Below are positions 36,988 through 45,230 of a DNA stretch of 64,000 nucleotides, one piece after another. Location of the stretch: assembly GCF_029510815.1 (NCBI RefSeq), contig NZ_CP120360.1, positions 372,001-436,000 on the forward strand. The letters are read 5' to 3'. Below the pieces are notes generated by a model. That model was not told the origin of the DNA. It worked only from the letters and a program-made list of their open reading frames with translations, and ran no database searches. Each line of letters starts with the position of its first letter. The first letter of the stretch is position 1. The position numbers were made by a program, and so were the translations under genes. The stretch comes from Janibacter sp. DB-40 (GTDB lineage Bacteria; Actinomycetota; Actinomycetes; Actinomycetales; Dermatophilaceae).

Positions 36988-39017
36988 GCCTGACCCGCAT
37001 CACCGGGGGGCTGACCACCTCCGCCGGCACCCAACGGCTCGCGGCCCTGGACGGGTACCGCGGGCTCTTCGTCGTCCTCGTGCTGCTCTACCACTTCGGC
37101 GTCACGGCACTCGTCGGCGGCTGGGTCGGGATCAACCACTTCTTCGCCTTCTCCGGGTACCTGATCACCAGACTTCTCATCTCCGAGTTCGCCAAGAACG
37201 GCACCATCGACGTCCTGCGCTTCTACCGTCGCCGGGCCGAGCGACTGCTGCCCGCGCTGCTCGTCACCTGCTCCGCGATCCTCGTCTCGGGGTTCTTCGC
37301 GGGGTCGGCCGACCGGCACCGCGACGCGGGTGACGTCCTCGCGACGGTGTTCTTCGTGCAGAACTGGCGCCTGATCAGCCAGGAGGACGCGTACTTCGAG
37401 CAGGTCGGCAACCCCTCGCCGCTGCGGCACGCGTGGACCCTCGGCGTGGAGGAGCAGTTCTACCTGCTCGTGCCGGCCCTGGTGGCGCTGCTGTTCCTGC
37501 TCTTCCGGCGCAGCCGGACCGGTCGCTTCGTCGTCGTGGCCGGGCTGGCGCTGGCGTCCGCGTGGTGGACCGCCCACCTCGCCGGCTCCGGGGTCGACTT
37601 CTCGCGCCTCTACTACGGCACCGACACCCGCGCGCAGGCCCTGCTCGTCGGCGCCGCCATGGCCGTGCTCATCGGACGGGACCATCGCGGGCGACTGGGG
37701 CGGCGCCCTTCGCTCCCGATGACGCAGGTGATCGGTGTGCTCGGGTTCGCCATCTCCCTGTCGGCCTTCTTCGTCGTGGGGGCGCGCAGCGAGTGGCTCT
37801 TCACGAGCGGGGGCATGCTCCTCTTCGCGGTCGGCGCCGGGATGATGGGGCTGACCGCGACCGACCCGCGCCCGATGCTCGTCAACCGCATCGCCGGATG
37901 GGCGCCGGCTGCGCTGCTGGGCCAGATGACCTACGGGCTCTACCTCTACCACTGGCCGATCCACCTCTGGCTCGGCCCGGCGCTCGAGGCGCTGCCGCTC
38001 GCGGTCTCCGTCCTCGTCCAGCTGGCCGTGACCGTCGTCGTCGCCTTCGTCTCCTTCAGGTGGCTCGAGGTCCCGGTGCTCCAGCACGGCTTCGGGGTGC
38101 TCCTGCCCGACCGCCTGCGTCGGCGCCCGGCCGGGCGTCGTGGTCGACGAGCCCGTCGTGGTGGTGTCCCGGTGTGGTGGGTGCCGGTGGCCGGGACCGT
38201 CGCCGTGGCGGTCCTCGCCGCGTTCACCGTCACCCGACCGGTGAGCACGGCCGACCTCGACGTCCCGCCGCTGGTCGCCTCCGACGGTGAGTTCACCCGC
38301 GCCGACCCGCCGGTCGACATCGCCCTGCTCGGCGACTCCGTCGGGGTCTCCCTGGCCAAGGGCTGGCGCGGCGAGGACTACCCGGGCGTGACGCTGAGCA
38401 ACCAGGCCCGGATCGGGTGCGACCTCATCGACGCCCCGCTCGTCGCCGACGGCGAGCCCATGGCCGAGTACCAGGGCTGCGACGAGTGGCGCAGCGGGTG
38501 GCCGGCGAAGGTCGAGGAGGCCGGCTCGCAGAGCCTGCTCGTGCTGCCCGGCGTCCAGTTCCTCGGCGACCATGAGGTCGACGGCGAGCTCGTCGAGTCC
38601 CGCAGCCCGCAGGCGGCCGAGCTGATCAAGCGCACCCTCACCGACATCGAGCAGCGGGCGAAGGGGGCCGGGGTGACCGACGTGCAGGTCGCCACGATGC
38701 CGTGCCGGCAGGTCGACCCGAACAAGCTCGACCCCGCCCTGCGGCAGTTCGCCGGCCCGATCTCCGACCCGGCCAACATCGCCTGGGTCAACGAGACCGT
38801 CACCGCGTGGGCGAAGGGGGAGGGAGCCGGCGCCGAGCCGACCGCCGGCGTCGACCGCGAGGTGCTCGACCTGCACGGCGCACTGTGTGCCGACGGCTAC
38901 ACCGGCGAGGTCAACGGCATCCAGCTCTACGAGGACACGGTGCACTACTCCCCGGCCGGCGCGGCGAGCGTCTGGACGTGGTTGACCCCGCGCCTGGTCG
39001 AGGCGACCCACCGCTGA
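36984..39017 (+). CDS. Acyltransferase-3 / SGNH-hydrolase fusion (OafA-like), second copy
   Basis: This 677-residue paralogue of the previous gene has the same layout: acyltransferase-3 domain (LAALDGYRGLFVVLVLLYHFGV, RRRAERLLPAL, PLRHAWTLGVEEQFYLL), a Pro/Arg-rich linker, one more span and a C-terminal SGNH domain with GDSVGVSLAKGW and a last block EDTVHYSPAG. The ATG overlaps the upstream stop (ATGA), so both are translated together. A plausible role is acetylation of two different sites of the same surface polymer; that is inference. No polymer biosynthesis genes are next door. Confidence 0.9.
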   Translation: MSLTRITGGLTTSAGTQRLAALDGYRGLFVVLVLLYHFGVTALVGGWVGINHFFAFSGYLITRLLISEFAKNGTIDVLRFYRRRAERLLPALLVTCSAILVSGFFAGSADRHRDAGDVLATVFFVQNWRLISQEDAYFEQVGNPSPLRHAWTLGVEEQFYLLVPALVALLFLLFRRSRTGRFVVVAGLALASAWWTAHLAGSGVDFSRLYYGTDTRAQALLVGAAMAVLIGRDHRGRLGRRPSLPMTQVIGVLGFAISLSAFFVVGARSEWLFTSGGMLLFAVGAGMMGLTATDPRPMLVNRIAGWAPAALLGQMTYGLYLYHWPIHLWLGPALEALPLAVSVLVQLAVTVVVAFVSFRWLEVPVLQHGFGVLLPDRLRRRPAGRRGRRARRGGVPVWWVPVAGTVAVAVLAAFTVTRPVSTADLDVPPLVASDGEFTRADPPVDIALLGDSVGVSLAKGWRGEDYPGVTLSNQARIGCDLIDAPLVADGEPMAEYQGCDEWRSGWPAKVEEAGSQSLLVLPGVQFLGDHEVDGELVESRSPQAAELIKRTLTDIEQRAKGAGVTDVQVATMPCRQVDPNKLDPALRQFAGPISDPANIAWVNETVTAWAKGEGAGAEPTAGVDREVLDLHGALCADGYTGEVNGIQLYEDTVHYSPAGAASVWTWLTPRLVEATHR

Positions 39018-39030
39018 GCCCTGCCACGCC

Positions 39031-39096
39031 GGCTGAGGAGCGTGCGCAGCGTCTCAACGCTGGCTGAGGAGCTTGCGCAGCAAGCGTCTCGAAGCC
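39031..39096. repeat. Direct repeat of GGCTGAGGAGC...GCGCAGC...GTCTC
   Basis: GGCTGAGGAGCGTGCGCAGC followed by GTCTC (39031-39055) and GGCTGAGGAGCTTGCGCAGC followed by AAGCGTCTC (39062-39090) are two tandem, slightly diverged copies in the gap before pdxH. Confidence 0.6.
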
Positions 39097-39103
39097 ACCG
39101 CCG

Positions 39104-39109
39104 TACGCT
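39104..39109 (+). promoter_or_regulatory. -10 box TACGCT, leaderless-type promoter of pdxH
   Basis: TACGCT ends 6 bases before the ATG at 39116. Confidence 0.55.
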
Positions 39110-39115
39110 GGCGCC

Positions 39116-39820
39116 ATGAGTGACTCCCCGGACGGGATCATCCCGCGCACCCCGCCGAACCCGGACCACGTCGACTACTCCGGCGAGGGGCTGACCGAGG
39201 ACGAGGTGCCGGCTGCCCCCTTCGCCCTGGTGACGACGTGGATCGACGCCGCCCGCGCGCGGCAGGTCGACCGCGGTGACGTGCCCGAGCCGCTGTCCTT
39301 CGCGGTCGCGACGGTCGATGCCGACGGCCGCCCGGACGTGCGCACGGTGCTCATGCGCTTCCTCGACGCGGACGGGCCGGGCTTCGTCACCAACCTCGAG
39401 TCGACGAAGTCCCGCCAGCTGCAGGCCGCCCCCGTCATCGCCGCGACCCTGACCTGGCCCTCGATGTTCCGCGCGATCCGTTTCCGCGGGCGGGCCGAGC
39501 GCGTGGGGGACGCCGAGATCGACGCCTACTTCACCGACCGGCCGCGGGGCTCGCAGCTCAGTGCGTGGGTCTCGAACCAGTCGCAGCCGGTCGAGGGCCG
39601 TGGCCCGCTCGAGCGGGCATGGGCCGAGATCGAGGCGCGCTACGAGGGGCAGGACGTGCCGCGACCGGACTTCTGGGGCGGCTGGCGGATCGTCTGCGAC
39701 GAGCTCGAGGCGTGGGCCGGCCGCAGCAACCGGCTGCACGACCGCTTCCGCTGGACCCGCGTGGGCGACGGCGGCCTCGACGACGCGAGCGCCTGGCGGG
39801 TCGAGCGCCTGCAACCCTGA
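39116..39820 (+). CDS. pdxH: Pyridoxine/pyridoxamine 5'-phosphate oxidase
   Basis: PdxH uses FMN and O2 to make pyridoxal 5'-phosphate, the cofactor of SerC and the decarboxylase in this window. The 234-residue protein has the FMN-site arginines (PDVRTVLMRFLD), the substrate segment TNLESTKSRQLQ and the conserved C-terminal GGWRIVCDELEAW ... NRLHDRFRW, matching the split-barrel family. The start is set by a -10 box 6 bases before the ATG. The N-terminus is extended by about 30 residues relative to E. coli, as in other actinobacteria. Confidence 0.93.
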   Translation: MSDSPDGIIPRTPPNPDHVDYSGEGLTEDEVPAAPFALVTTWIDAARARQVDRGDVPEPLSFAVATVDADGRPDVRTVLMRFLDADGPGFVTNLESTKSRQLQAAPVIAATLTWPSMFRAIRFRGRAERVGDAEIDAYFTDRPRGSQLSAWVSNQSQPVEGRGPLERAWAEIEARYEGQDVPRPDFWGGWRIVCDELEAWAGRSNRLHDRFRWTRVGDGGLDDASAWRVERLQP

Positions 39821-39856
39821 CGCGGTCCGGCGCGTCCGCGGGCGACGGATGGTGCC

Positions 39857-39934
39857 CGTCCTTGGCGCGAAGTCCGCACGAGCAGGTACATCCGCCGCGT
39901 GAGTGCAGAGTGCGGACTTCGGCCTGAGTCGGAC
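39857..39934 (+). repeat. Dispersed ~77-bp element, copy B, and a half copy
   Basis: CGTCCTTGGCGCGAAGTCCG at the left, GTGCGGACTTCGGCCTGAGT at the right, with inverted arms CGAAGTCCGCAC / GTGCGGACTTCG. A half copy, GTCCGACTCAGGCC at 39985-39998, follows in the opposite direction. The rest of 39821-40107 shows no gene. Confidence 0.75.
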
Positions 39935-40107
39935 GGACACCACACATCGCCCGCTACCGCTGGAGCGGGTGGAGGGTCGGGTTCGTCCGACTCAGGCCGC
40001 CGCCCGGACCGTCATGACAAGGCTCGGTGCAGACCAAACGAGTCCGGGCGGTGCGCCAAGGACGAGCGCGATCCTCCACCCGCGGAACCCACAGCGGGCC
40101 ATCCACC

Positions 40108-41409
40108 TCACCAGTGGTGCATCGACGCCCGGACCACGCCGGCGATGTCCTCCTCGGTGATCTCGCGCGGGGCGGTGGCGAGCAGGCGCTGCTGCTGCAT
40201 GGTCCCGGAGACGATGCCGTCGACGTCCGCGTCGGTGTAGCCGATCTCCGCCAGGCCCGAGGGCTGGTCGATGTCGCGCATGAGCCGGCGGAGCACGGCC
40301 GGCAGCCGCTGCGGAGGGGCGACGTCCGCGTCGAGGCCCTGCGGGTCGAGCCAGGCCGCCGCCGTCAGGTGCCGCTCCGGGTTGGCGCCGAAGGTCATCT
40401 CGAAGGCCGCCGGTGCCGTCGAGGCGACCGCCATCCCGTGCGGGACCATGGCCTCGCTCGCGGCGTAGCCCGCGGGCCGGAAGTCCGAGCCGATGTCGTG
40501 GACGCGGCCGGCGACGGGGTAGGCGTTGGCGTGCGGCACGTGCACGCCCGCGTTGCCGAAGCCCATCCCAGCGAAGGTCGCCGCCAGGGCCATGTCGGTC
40601 CGCGCCGACTCCTCGCCCGCGACGGCCGACCGGAAGGCGCCGGCGAGCAGCCGCATCGCCCGCTCCGCGTACATGTCCGCGATCGGGTTCGCGCCGCAGT
40701 ACGGCACCCGCTGCTCGGCGCTCTTGTGCTCGTAGCTGGTGTAGGGGCGGGCCGTCCACGACTCGAGGGCGTGGCACAGGATGTCCATCCCGGCCGAGGC
40801 GGTGACGCCGGGCGGCTGGGTCGCGGTCAGCTCCGGGTCCACGACCGCGAGCACCGGCCGCAGCCGCTCGTGGCTGATGCCCGTCTTGACCTTGGCCGCG
40901 AGCACGTCGAGGACGCAGATCGTCGTCGACTCGCTGCCCGTGCCGGTGGTCGTCGGGACCGCGACGACCGGCAGCACCGGGTGCTCCGGCGCCCGACCGC
41001 CCCCGACCGGTGCGTTGACGTAGTCCATGAGCTCGCCGGGGTTGCTCAGCAGCAGCGAGACCGCCTTGGCCGTGTCGATGGCCGACCCGCCACCCACGGC
41101 GACGACGACGTCGGGGCGGGGCGCCCCCTTCGCCCGCTCGACGGCCGTGGCCAGCGACGCGTCGCTCGGCTCGACCGCGGCCGAGTCGTGGACCTCCGCG
41201 ACGAGCCCGACCGATCGCAGCGCCTGCGCCACCCGCTCCGGGTGGCCGGTCGCGACCAGCTGTGGGTCGGTGACGACGAGGACGGTGCGCGCGCCGAGGG
41301 CGGCGACGTCGTGGCCGATCTCGGCGACGGAGCCGGGGCCGAACTTCAGCTTCGGCGCGGCATAGGTGAAGACGGACTCGGGGGTGGAGGGGCTCGGTCG
41401 TGTGGTCAT
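40108..41409 (-). CDS. Iron-containing alcohol dehydrogenase (hydroxyacid-oxoacid transhydrogenase-like)
   Basis: This 433-residue enzyme has the NAD-binding stretch VAVGGGSAIDTAKAVS, PTTTGTGSES, and iron ligands in GMDILCHALES (Asp, His), VHVPHANAY (His) and MVPHGMAVA (His). The length and the middle SAEQRVPYCGANPIADMYAERAM place it nearer the hydroxyacid-oxoacid transhydrogenase (ADHFE1) branch than simple alcohol dehydrogenases, so the substrate may be 4-hydroxybutyrate; that is inference. Its ATG overlaps the stop of the SDR gene (TGATG), so the two are coupled. Confidence 0.88.
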   Translation of the reverse strand: MTTRPSPSTPESVFTYAAPKLKFGPGSVAEIGHDVAALGARTVLVVTDPQLVATGHPERVAQALRSVGLVAEVHDSAAVEPSDASLATAVERAKGAPRPDVVVAVGGGSAIDTAKAVSLLLSNPGELMDYVNAPVGGGRAPEHPVLPVVAVPTTTGTGSESTTICVLDVLAAKVKTGISHERLRPVLAVVDPELTATQPPGVTASAGMDILCHALESWTARPYTSYEHKSAEQRVPYCGANPIADMYAERAMRLLAGAFRSAVAGEESARTDMALAATFAGMGFGNAGVHVPHANAYPVAGRVHDIGSDFRPAGYAASEAMVPHGMAVASTAPAAFEMTFGANPERHLTAAAWLDPQGLDADVAPPQRLPAVLRRLMRDIDQPSGLAEIGYTDADVDGIVSGTMQQQRLLATAPREITEEDIAGVVRASMHHW

Positions 41410-42149
41410 CAGGACTCCCGGTGGACCTTGTGCTGGGCTGCCTGCGCGCGGGGCTTGATCACGAGCAGGTCGACGTTGACGTGCGGCGGGCGGGTGGCCA
41501 TCCAGGTGATGGCATCGGCGACGTCCTCCGCGACGAGGGGCTCGGCGACGCCTTCGTAGACCTTCTCGGCGCGCTCGGCGTCACCCTTGAACCGGGTCAG
41601 CGAGAAGCCTTCCGTGTGGACCATGCCCGGTGCGATCTCGGTGATGCGCACCGGCTGGTCGACCAGCTCCAGGCGCATCGTCTCGGTCATCGTGGCCAGG
41701 CCGTGCTTGGCGGCGGTGTACCCCGCGCCGCCCTCGTAGGAGATCCGCCCGGCGGTCGAGCCGACGTTGACGATGATCCCCTCGCCGGCGACGAGCGCGG
41801 GCAGCAGCGCCTGGACCACGCGCAGGGTGCCGATCACGTTGACCTCGTACATCGTGCGCCAGTCCTCGATGTCGGCCGAGGCGACCGGGTCGAGGCCGTA
41901 CGCGCCGCCGGCGTTGTTGACGAGGACGTCGAGGCGGCCCCCGATCTCCTCGACGAGGGCGGCCACGTCGTCGGCATCGGTGACATCGCAGGTGACGGCG
42001 CGACCGTCGATCTCGGTGGCCAGGTCGCTGATCCGGTCGGTGCGACGGGCCGCGCAGACGACCTCGTGGCCGGCCGCGGCGAGGGCTCGTGCGGTGGCGG
42101 CGCCGATGCCGGAGCTGGCGCCGGTGACGAGGGCGAGCGGTCGGGACAT
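41409..42149 (-). CDS. SDR family NAD(P)-dependent oxidoreductase
   Basis: This 246-residue classical SDR has the cofactor motif TGASSGIG, NNAGG, the catalytic Ser in NVGSTAGRIS and YTAAK (Tyr and Lys). The Arg-rich stretch CAARRTDRI after strand 2 suggests NADP preference. The family matches YdfG/serine-3-dehydrogenase-like proteins. The ATG is 26 bases from the upstream hotdog-like gene, so the three minus-strand genes look like one operon. Confidence 0.92.
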   Translation of the reverse strand: MSRPLALVTGASSGIGAATARALAAAGHEVVCAARRTDRISDLATEIDGRAVTCDVTDADDVAALVEEIGGRLDVLVNNAGGAYGLDPVASADIEDWRTMYEVNVIGTLRVVQALLPALVAGEGIIVNVGSTAGRISYEGGAGYTAAKHGLATMTETMRLELVDQPVRITEIAPGMVHTEGFSLTRFKGDAERAEKVYEGVAEPLVAEDVADAITWMATRPPHVNVDLLVIKPRAQAAQHKVHRES

Positions 42150-42175
42150 GGGGACTCCTCGGTGACGAAGGGGGA

Positions 42176-42934
42176 TCAGGCTGCGGGTGCGGTTCCGGGG
42201 ATGAGGTCGCGCGGGACGGCGATCCACGTCGCGGCGGCGCTCGCGAGCAGCCGGTCGCCGTCGTGCAAAGCCGTGCCCGACCAGCGTTTGCGGCCCTCGC
42301 GACCGGTGGACCAGGCGGTGACCACGAGCTCCCGGTCGCGGGGGACGTCGGCGTGGACCGACACGACGAAGGTACCGAGCAGCAGCGGGTCCTCGTCGAT
42401 CCCCGAGGCGAAGGCCCCCGGGCAGTCCAGGGCGGCGAGGACCGGCGGCAGGCCCTCCTCGCTCAGGGTGACCGGGGAGGCGAGCAGGCCCGGTCGCGAG
42501 GCCACCGGGCTCGCGTACACGTGCAGCCCCTCGGGCGCGTCCGGGCCGCACACGTAGCAGCCGGGGAAGGGGTGTCCGGCCGGGTCGAAGGTCGCGGCGG
42601 CGGTCCGTGCAGCCTCGAGCGTGACCGGCGACGGGATCTCCGCTGTCGGCTCCCCGGTGCGCCGGGCGGTCCCGAGGAGGGTCTCCCCGTGGAGGAGGTG
42701 GACGGCCAGCTCGTCGGGCTCGTCGACGGTGCCGTCGACCTCCCACCGCAGCGGGCGGTTCAGCGGGGTGGGGGCGCTGAGGCGTACCGTCACCGTGGTC
42801 GGGCCCCCATCGGTCGGGACGAGGTCCTCGAGACGCTCGCTGAGCATCCCGCTGACCCAGCCGCCGTTGCCGCACCCGGGCGGGCCGGCTCGGCGGTCGG
42901 GGACGATCGTCGGCGTGGCTGTGGTGTGCACCAC
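42176..42934 (-). CDS. Hotdog-fold (thioesterase-like) protein
   Basis: This 252-residue protein has two hotdog-like halves around a conserved segment HPFPGCYVCGPDAPEGLHVYAS, seen in actinobacterial PaaI/thioesterase-superfamily proteins. CxxC in that segment may bind zinc or be structural. Function is unknown; hydrolysis of an acyl-CoA is a guess. Two possible starts overlap (GTG 42934 or 42931). It is divergent from the MFS gene, 40 bases away. Confidence 0.7.
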   Translation of the reverse strand: MVHTTATPTIVPDRRAGPPGCGNGGWVSGMLSERLEDLVPTDGGPTTVTVRLSAPTPLNRPLRWEVDGTVDEPDELAVHLLHGETLLGTARRTGEPTAEIPSPVTLEAARTAAATFDPAGHPFPGCYVCGPDAPEGLHVYASPVASRPGLLASPVTLSEEGLPPVLAALDCPGAFASGIDEDPLLLGTFVVSVHADVPRDRELVVTAWSTGREGRKRWSGTALHDGDRLLASAAATWIAVPRDLIPGTAPAA

Positions 42935-42974
42935 GCCAACCTATCGACCAGACCACGAAGGGGGACACGGGCCC

Positions 42975-44201
42975 GTGACCGACGAGTTCGCCTGGCGGCG
43001 GATCGCCATCCCGGCCTTCGGCCCCACCCTGCTGTCCGCCGGAGCGATGGGTGCCGTCATGCCGGTCGCCGCGCTGCGTGCGGACGAGCTCGGCGCCGAC
43101 CTGGGGACGGCCGCCTTCGTCGTCGCGCTCACCGGGGTCGGCCAGCTCCTCGGGGTGCTGCCGGCGGGCTCGCTCGTCGCGCGGATCGGGGAGCGGGCGA
43201 CGTTGGTGCGCGCCGGGATGATCGACGTCGTCGCACTGGTGGTCGCCGGCTGGGCGCCGAGCCTGTGGTTGATGGCGCTCGCCCTGCTCGCGAGCGGGTT
43301 CGCGTCGAGCGCCTTCTTCCTTGCCCGGCAGGGCTTCATGATCGACGTGTTGCCGGGCGAGCGGCTCGCGCGGGGGATGTCGCTGCTCGGCGGGTCCATG
43401 CGCACGGGTCTGCTCCTCGGACCCGCCCTCGGCGCGCTCGCGATCGGGCCGATGGGGCTGCAGGGTGCGTACGCGGTCGCGGCGGTGCTCGCCGCGGCCT
43501 CGCTGGTCACGGTCGTGGCCAGCCCCGACCTCACGGGGGAGCACGAGCGCGCCCGCGCCGCGGAGCCGCACTCCGCGGTGCTTCGCGTCGTGCGCCGGCA
43601 CGTGCGACTGCTGCTGACCCAGGGGATCGCCGTCCTCGTCATCTCCGCCCTGCGCGCCGCCCGGCTCGTCGTCCTCCCGTTGTGGGCGATCCACATCGGG
43701 CTCGACGGCGTGGACTCCTCGCAGATCTTCGTCGTGGCCGGCATTGCGGAGCTCTTCCTCGTCTACCCGGGTGGGTGGGCGATGGATCGTCTGGGCCGGG
43801 TCTGGGTCGTCACCGGGCTGCTGGTCATCGTCTCCGGTTCCTTCCTCGTGCTGCCCCTCGCGGACACGAAGGGGGCGCTGCTCGCCGTCGCGCTCGTCAT
43901 GGCCATCGGCAACGGCCTCGGTGCGGGGATCGTCATGACCCTCGGGGCGGACGCCGCCCCGCGGCAGGACCGGGCCCAGTTCCTCGGGGCGTGGCGGCTC
44001 ATGGGGGAGGCCGGGAACGCGAGCGGGTCGCTCGGGCTGAGCGCCGTCACCGCGCTGGTCTCGCTGCCCGCCGCGGCCGTCTCGCTCGGGGTCGTCGGTC
44101 TCGCCGGTCTGGGGTGGGCGAGGGTGTTCGTCTCCCGGGCCGATCGGGAGCGGGTGGGCGGCCCCGCGGACGGGCCCGGACGCTGGACGGACAAGGCATG
44201 A
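42975..44201 (+). CDS. MFS transporter
   Basis: This 408-residue transporter has 12 spans, with LVARIGERATLVRAG after span 2 and GGWAMDRLGRVWVVTG after span 8 as the two motif-A loops. Start is GTG with GGGGGAC upstream. It overlaps the IdeR start by 4 bases, so transport and iron regulation genes are transcribed together. It could be a siderophore or drug exporter; the substrate is not known. Confidence 0.87.
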   Translation: MTDEFAWRRIAIPAFGPTLLSAGAMGAVMPVAALRADELGADLGTAAFVVALTGVGQLLGVLPAGSLVARIGERATLVRAGMIDVVALVVAGWAPSLWLMALALLASGFASSAFFLARQGFMIDVLPGERLARGMSLLGGSMRTGLLLGPALGALAIGPMGLQGAYAVAAVLAAASLVTVVASPDLTGEHERARAAEPHSAVLRVVRRHVRLLLTQGIAVLVISALRAARLVVLPLWAIHIGLDGVDSSQIFVVAGIAELFLVYPGGWAMDRLGRVWVVTGLLVIVSGSFLVLPLADTKGALLAVALVMAIGNGLGAGIVMTLGADAAPRQDRAQFLGAWRLMGEAGNASGSLGLSAVTALVSLPAAAVSLGVVGLAGLGWARVFVSRADRERVGGPADGPGRWTDKA

Positions 44202-44923
44202 TGGAGCCTGTGAAGGATCTCATCGACACCACGGAGATGTACCTCCGCACGATCTTCGAGCTCGAGGAGGAGGGCATCCCCCCGATGCGTGCCCGCATCG
44301 CGGAGCGTCTGGGCCACTCGGGGCCGACCGTCTCGCAGACGATCGCCCGGATGGAGCGGGACGGCCTCGTCAGCCTGGGGGCCAACCGCCAGCTCGTGCT
44401 CTCCGCCGAGGGCCAGCAGCTGGCGACGCGCGTGATGCGCAAGCACCGCCTCGCCGAGCGCCTGCTCGTCGACGTCATCGGCCTGGAGTGGGAGCACGTC
44501 CACGAGGAGGCCTGCCGGTGGGAGCACGTGATGAGCGAGCGGGTGGAGCGCAAGATCCTCGGGATCCTGCCCGACCACCGCGAGTCGCCCTACGGGACCC
44601 CGATCCCGGGTCTGGACGAGCTGCTCAGCGGTGAGGACGAGGTCGACGACTACCTGGAGGGCATGACGAGCCTGAGCGTGGCCGTGGAGTCGGGCCCCGT
44701 GGGGGACGTCCGGGTACGCCGCATCGGCGAGCCGGCCCAGGTCGACACCGACGCCCTGACCCTGCTCACCGAGGCGCAGTTGCGTCCCGGGGTGGTCGTC
44801 CAGGTCTCGCTCGACGACGAGGACCGGATCCTCGTCCAGCGCGACGGCGCGGACGTCGCCGATGCAGTGGCCCTGCCCCGCGAGGTCGCCGACCACGTCT
44901 TCGTCGAGGCCGTCGCGCGGTGA
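44198..44923 (+). CDS. ideR: Iron-dependent repressor (DtxR/IdeR family)
   Basis: The product (241 residues) has an N-terminal winged helix (DTTEMYLRTIFELEEEG ... GHSGPTVSQTIARMERDGL), a dimerisation domain with metal ligands in EEACRWEHVMS (Cys, Glu, His) and a C-terminal SH3-like domain, the full IdeR layout. It represses iron uptake genes when iron is plentiful. The ATG at 44198 overlaps the MFS stop; ATG 44201 and GTG 44210 (starting VKDLIDTTEMY like other IdeR proteins) are alternatives. Confidence 0.93.
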   Translation: MMEPVKDLIDTTEMYLRTIFELEEEGIPPMRARIAERLGHSGPTVSQTIARMERDGLVSLGANRQLVLSAEGQQLATRVMRKHRLAERLLVDVIGLEWEHVHEEACRWEHVMSERVERKILGILPDHRESPYGTPIPGLDELLSGEDEVDDYLEGMTSLSVAVESGPVGDVRVRRIGEPAQVDTDALTLLTEAQLRPGVVVQVSLDDEDRILVQRDGADVADAVALPREVADHVFVEAVAR

Positions 44924-45011
44924 CTCCTGACCGCGTCCGGTACCTTCCGTGACCGTGGCGTGACATCCCCGTGATCTCCATGTACGGTCGGGGCGTCCGC
45001 CTCCCCTGGGC

Positions 45012-45213
45012 GGATCCGTCGAGCGGCGCCGAGTCCTGCCACCGCGACTGACGGGCTTTGACGAACACCGCTTGGCAGGAGCGGGGGACCCACATCGGGG
45101 CATCGCAGATGCCCCTCGGGGTGAAGTCCCGCGGAGACGGGTCACCACGGTGACCTGCCGCCACGGGACCGGGCCGCACCTCTGGCCCGAACCCGACAGC
45201 TGACCTCGTAGGC
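45012..45213 (+). ncRNA. c-di-AMP riboswitch (ydaO-yuaA)
   Basis: The leader before the NlpC/P60 gene has the conserved blocks of the ydaO class in order: GGCGCCGAGTCCTGCCACC, GGCAGGAGCGGGGGACCCAC, GGGGTGAAGTCCCGC, then CCCGACAGCTGACCTCGTAG and GCGGGAGAGG just before the start. CTGCCACC pairs with GGCAGGAG. In actinobacteria this switch sits before cell-wall hydrolases and turns them off when c-di-AMP is high. Confidence 0.9.
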
Positions 45214-45230
45214 GGGAGAGGTAGACAACT

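Noticed and set aside
39992..40099. 36-codon hydrophobic minus-strand frame in the gap after pdxH
   Set aside because: No ribosome site or -10 box, overlaps the half copy of the dispersed element, and the sequence matches no recognised small protein.
41409..43694. Long minus-strand frame read as one 761-residue protein
   Set aside because: Only its last 246 residues form the SDR enzyme; the rest runs through the MFS gene on the other strand and a different-frame hotdog gene.
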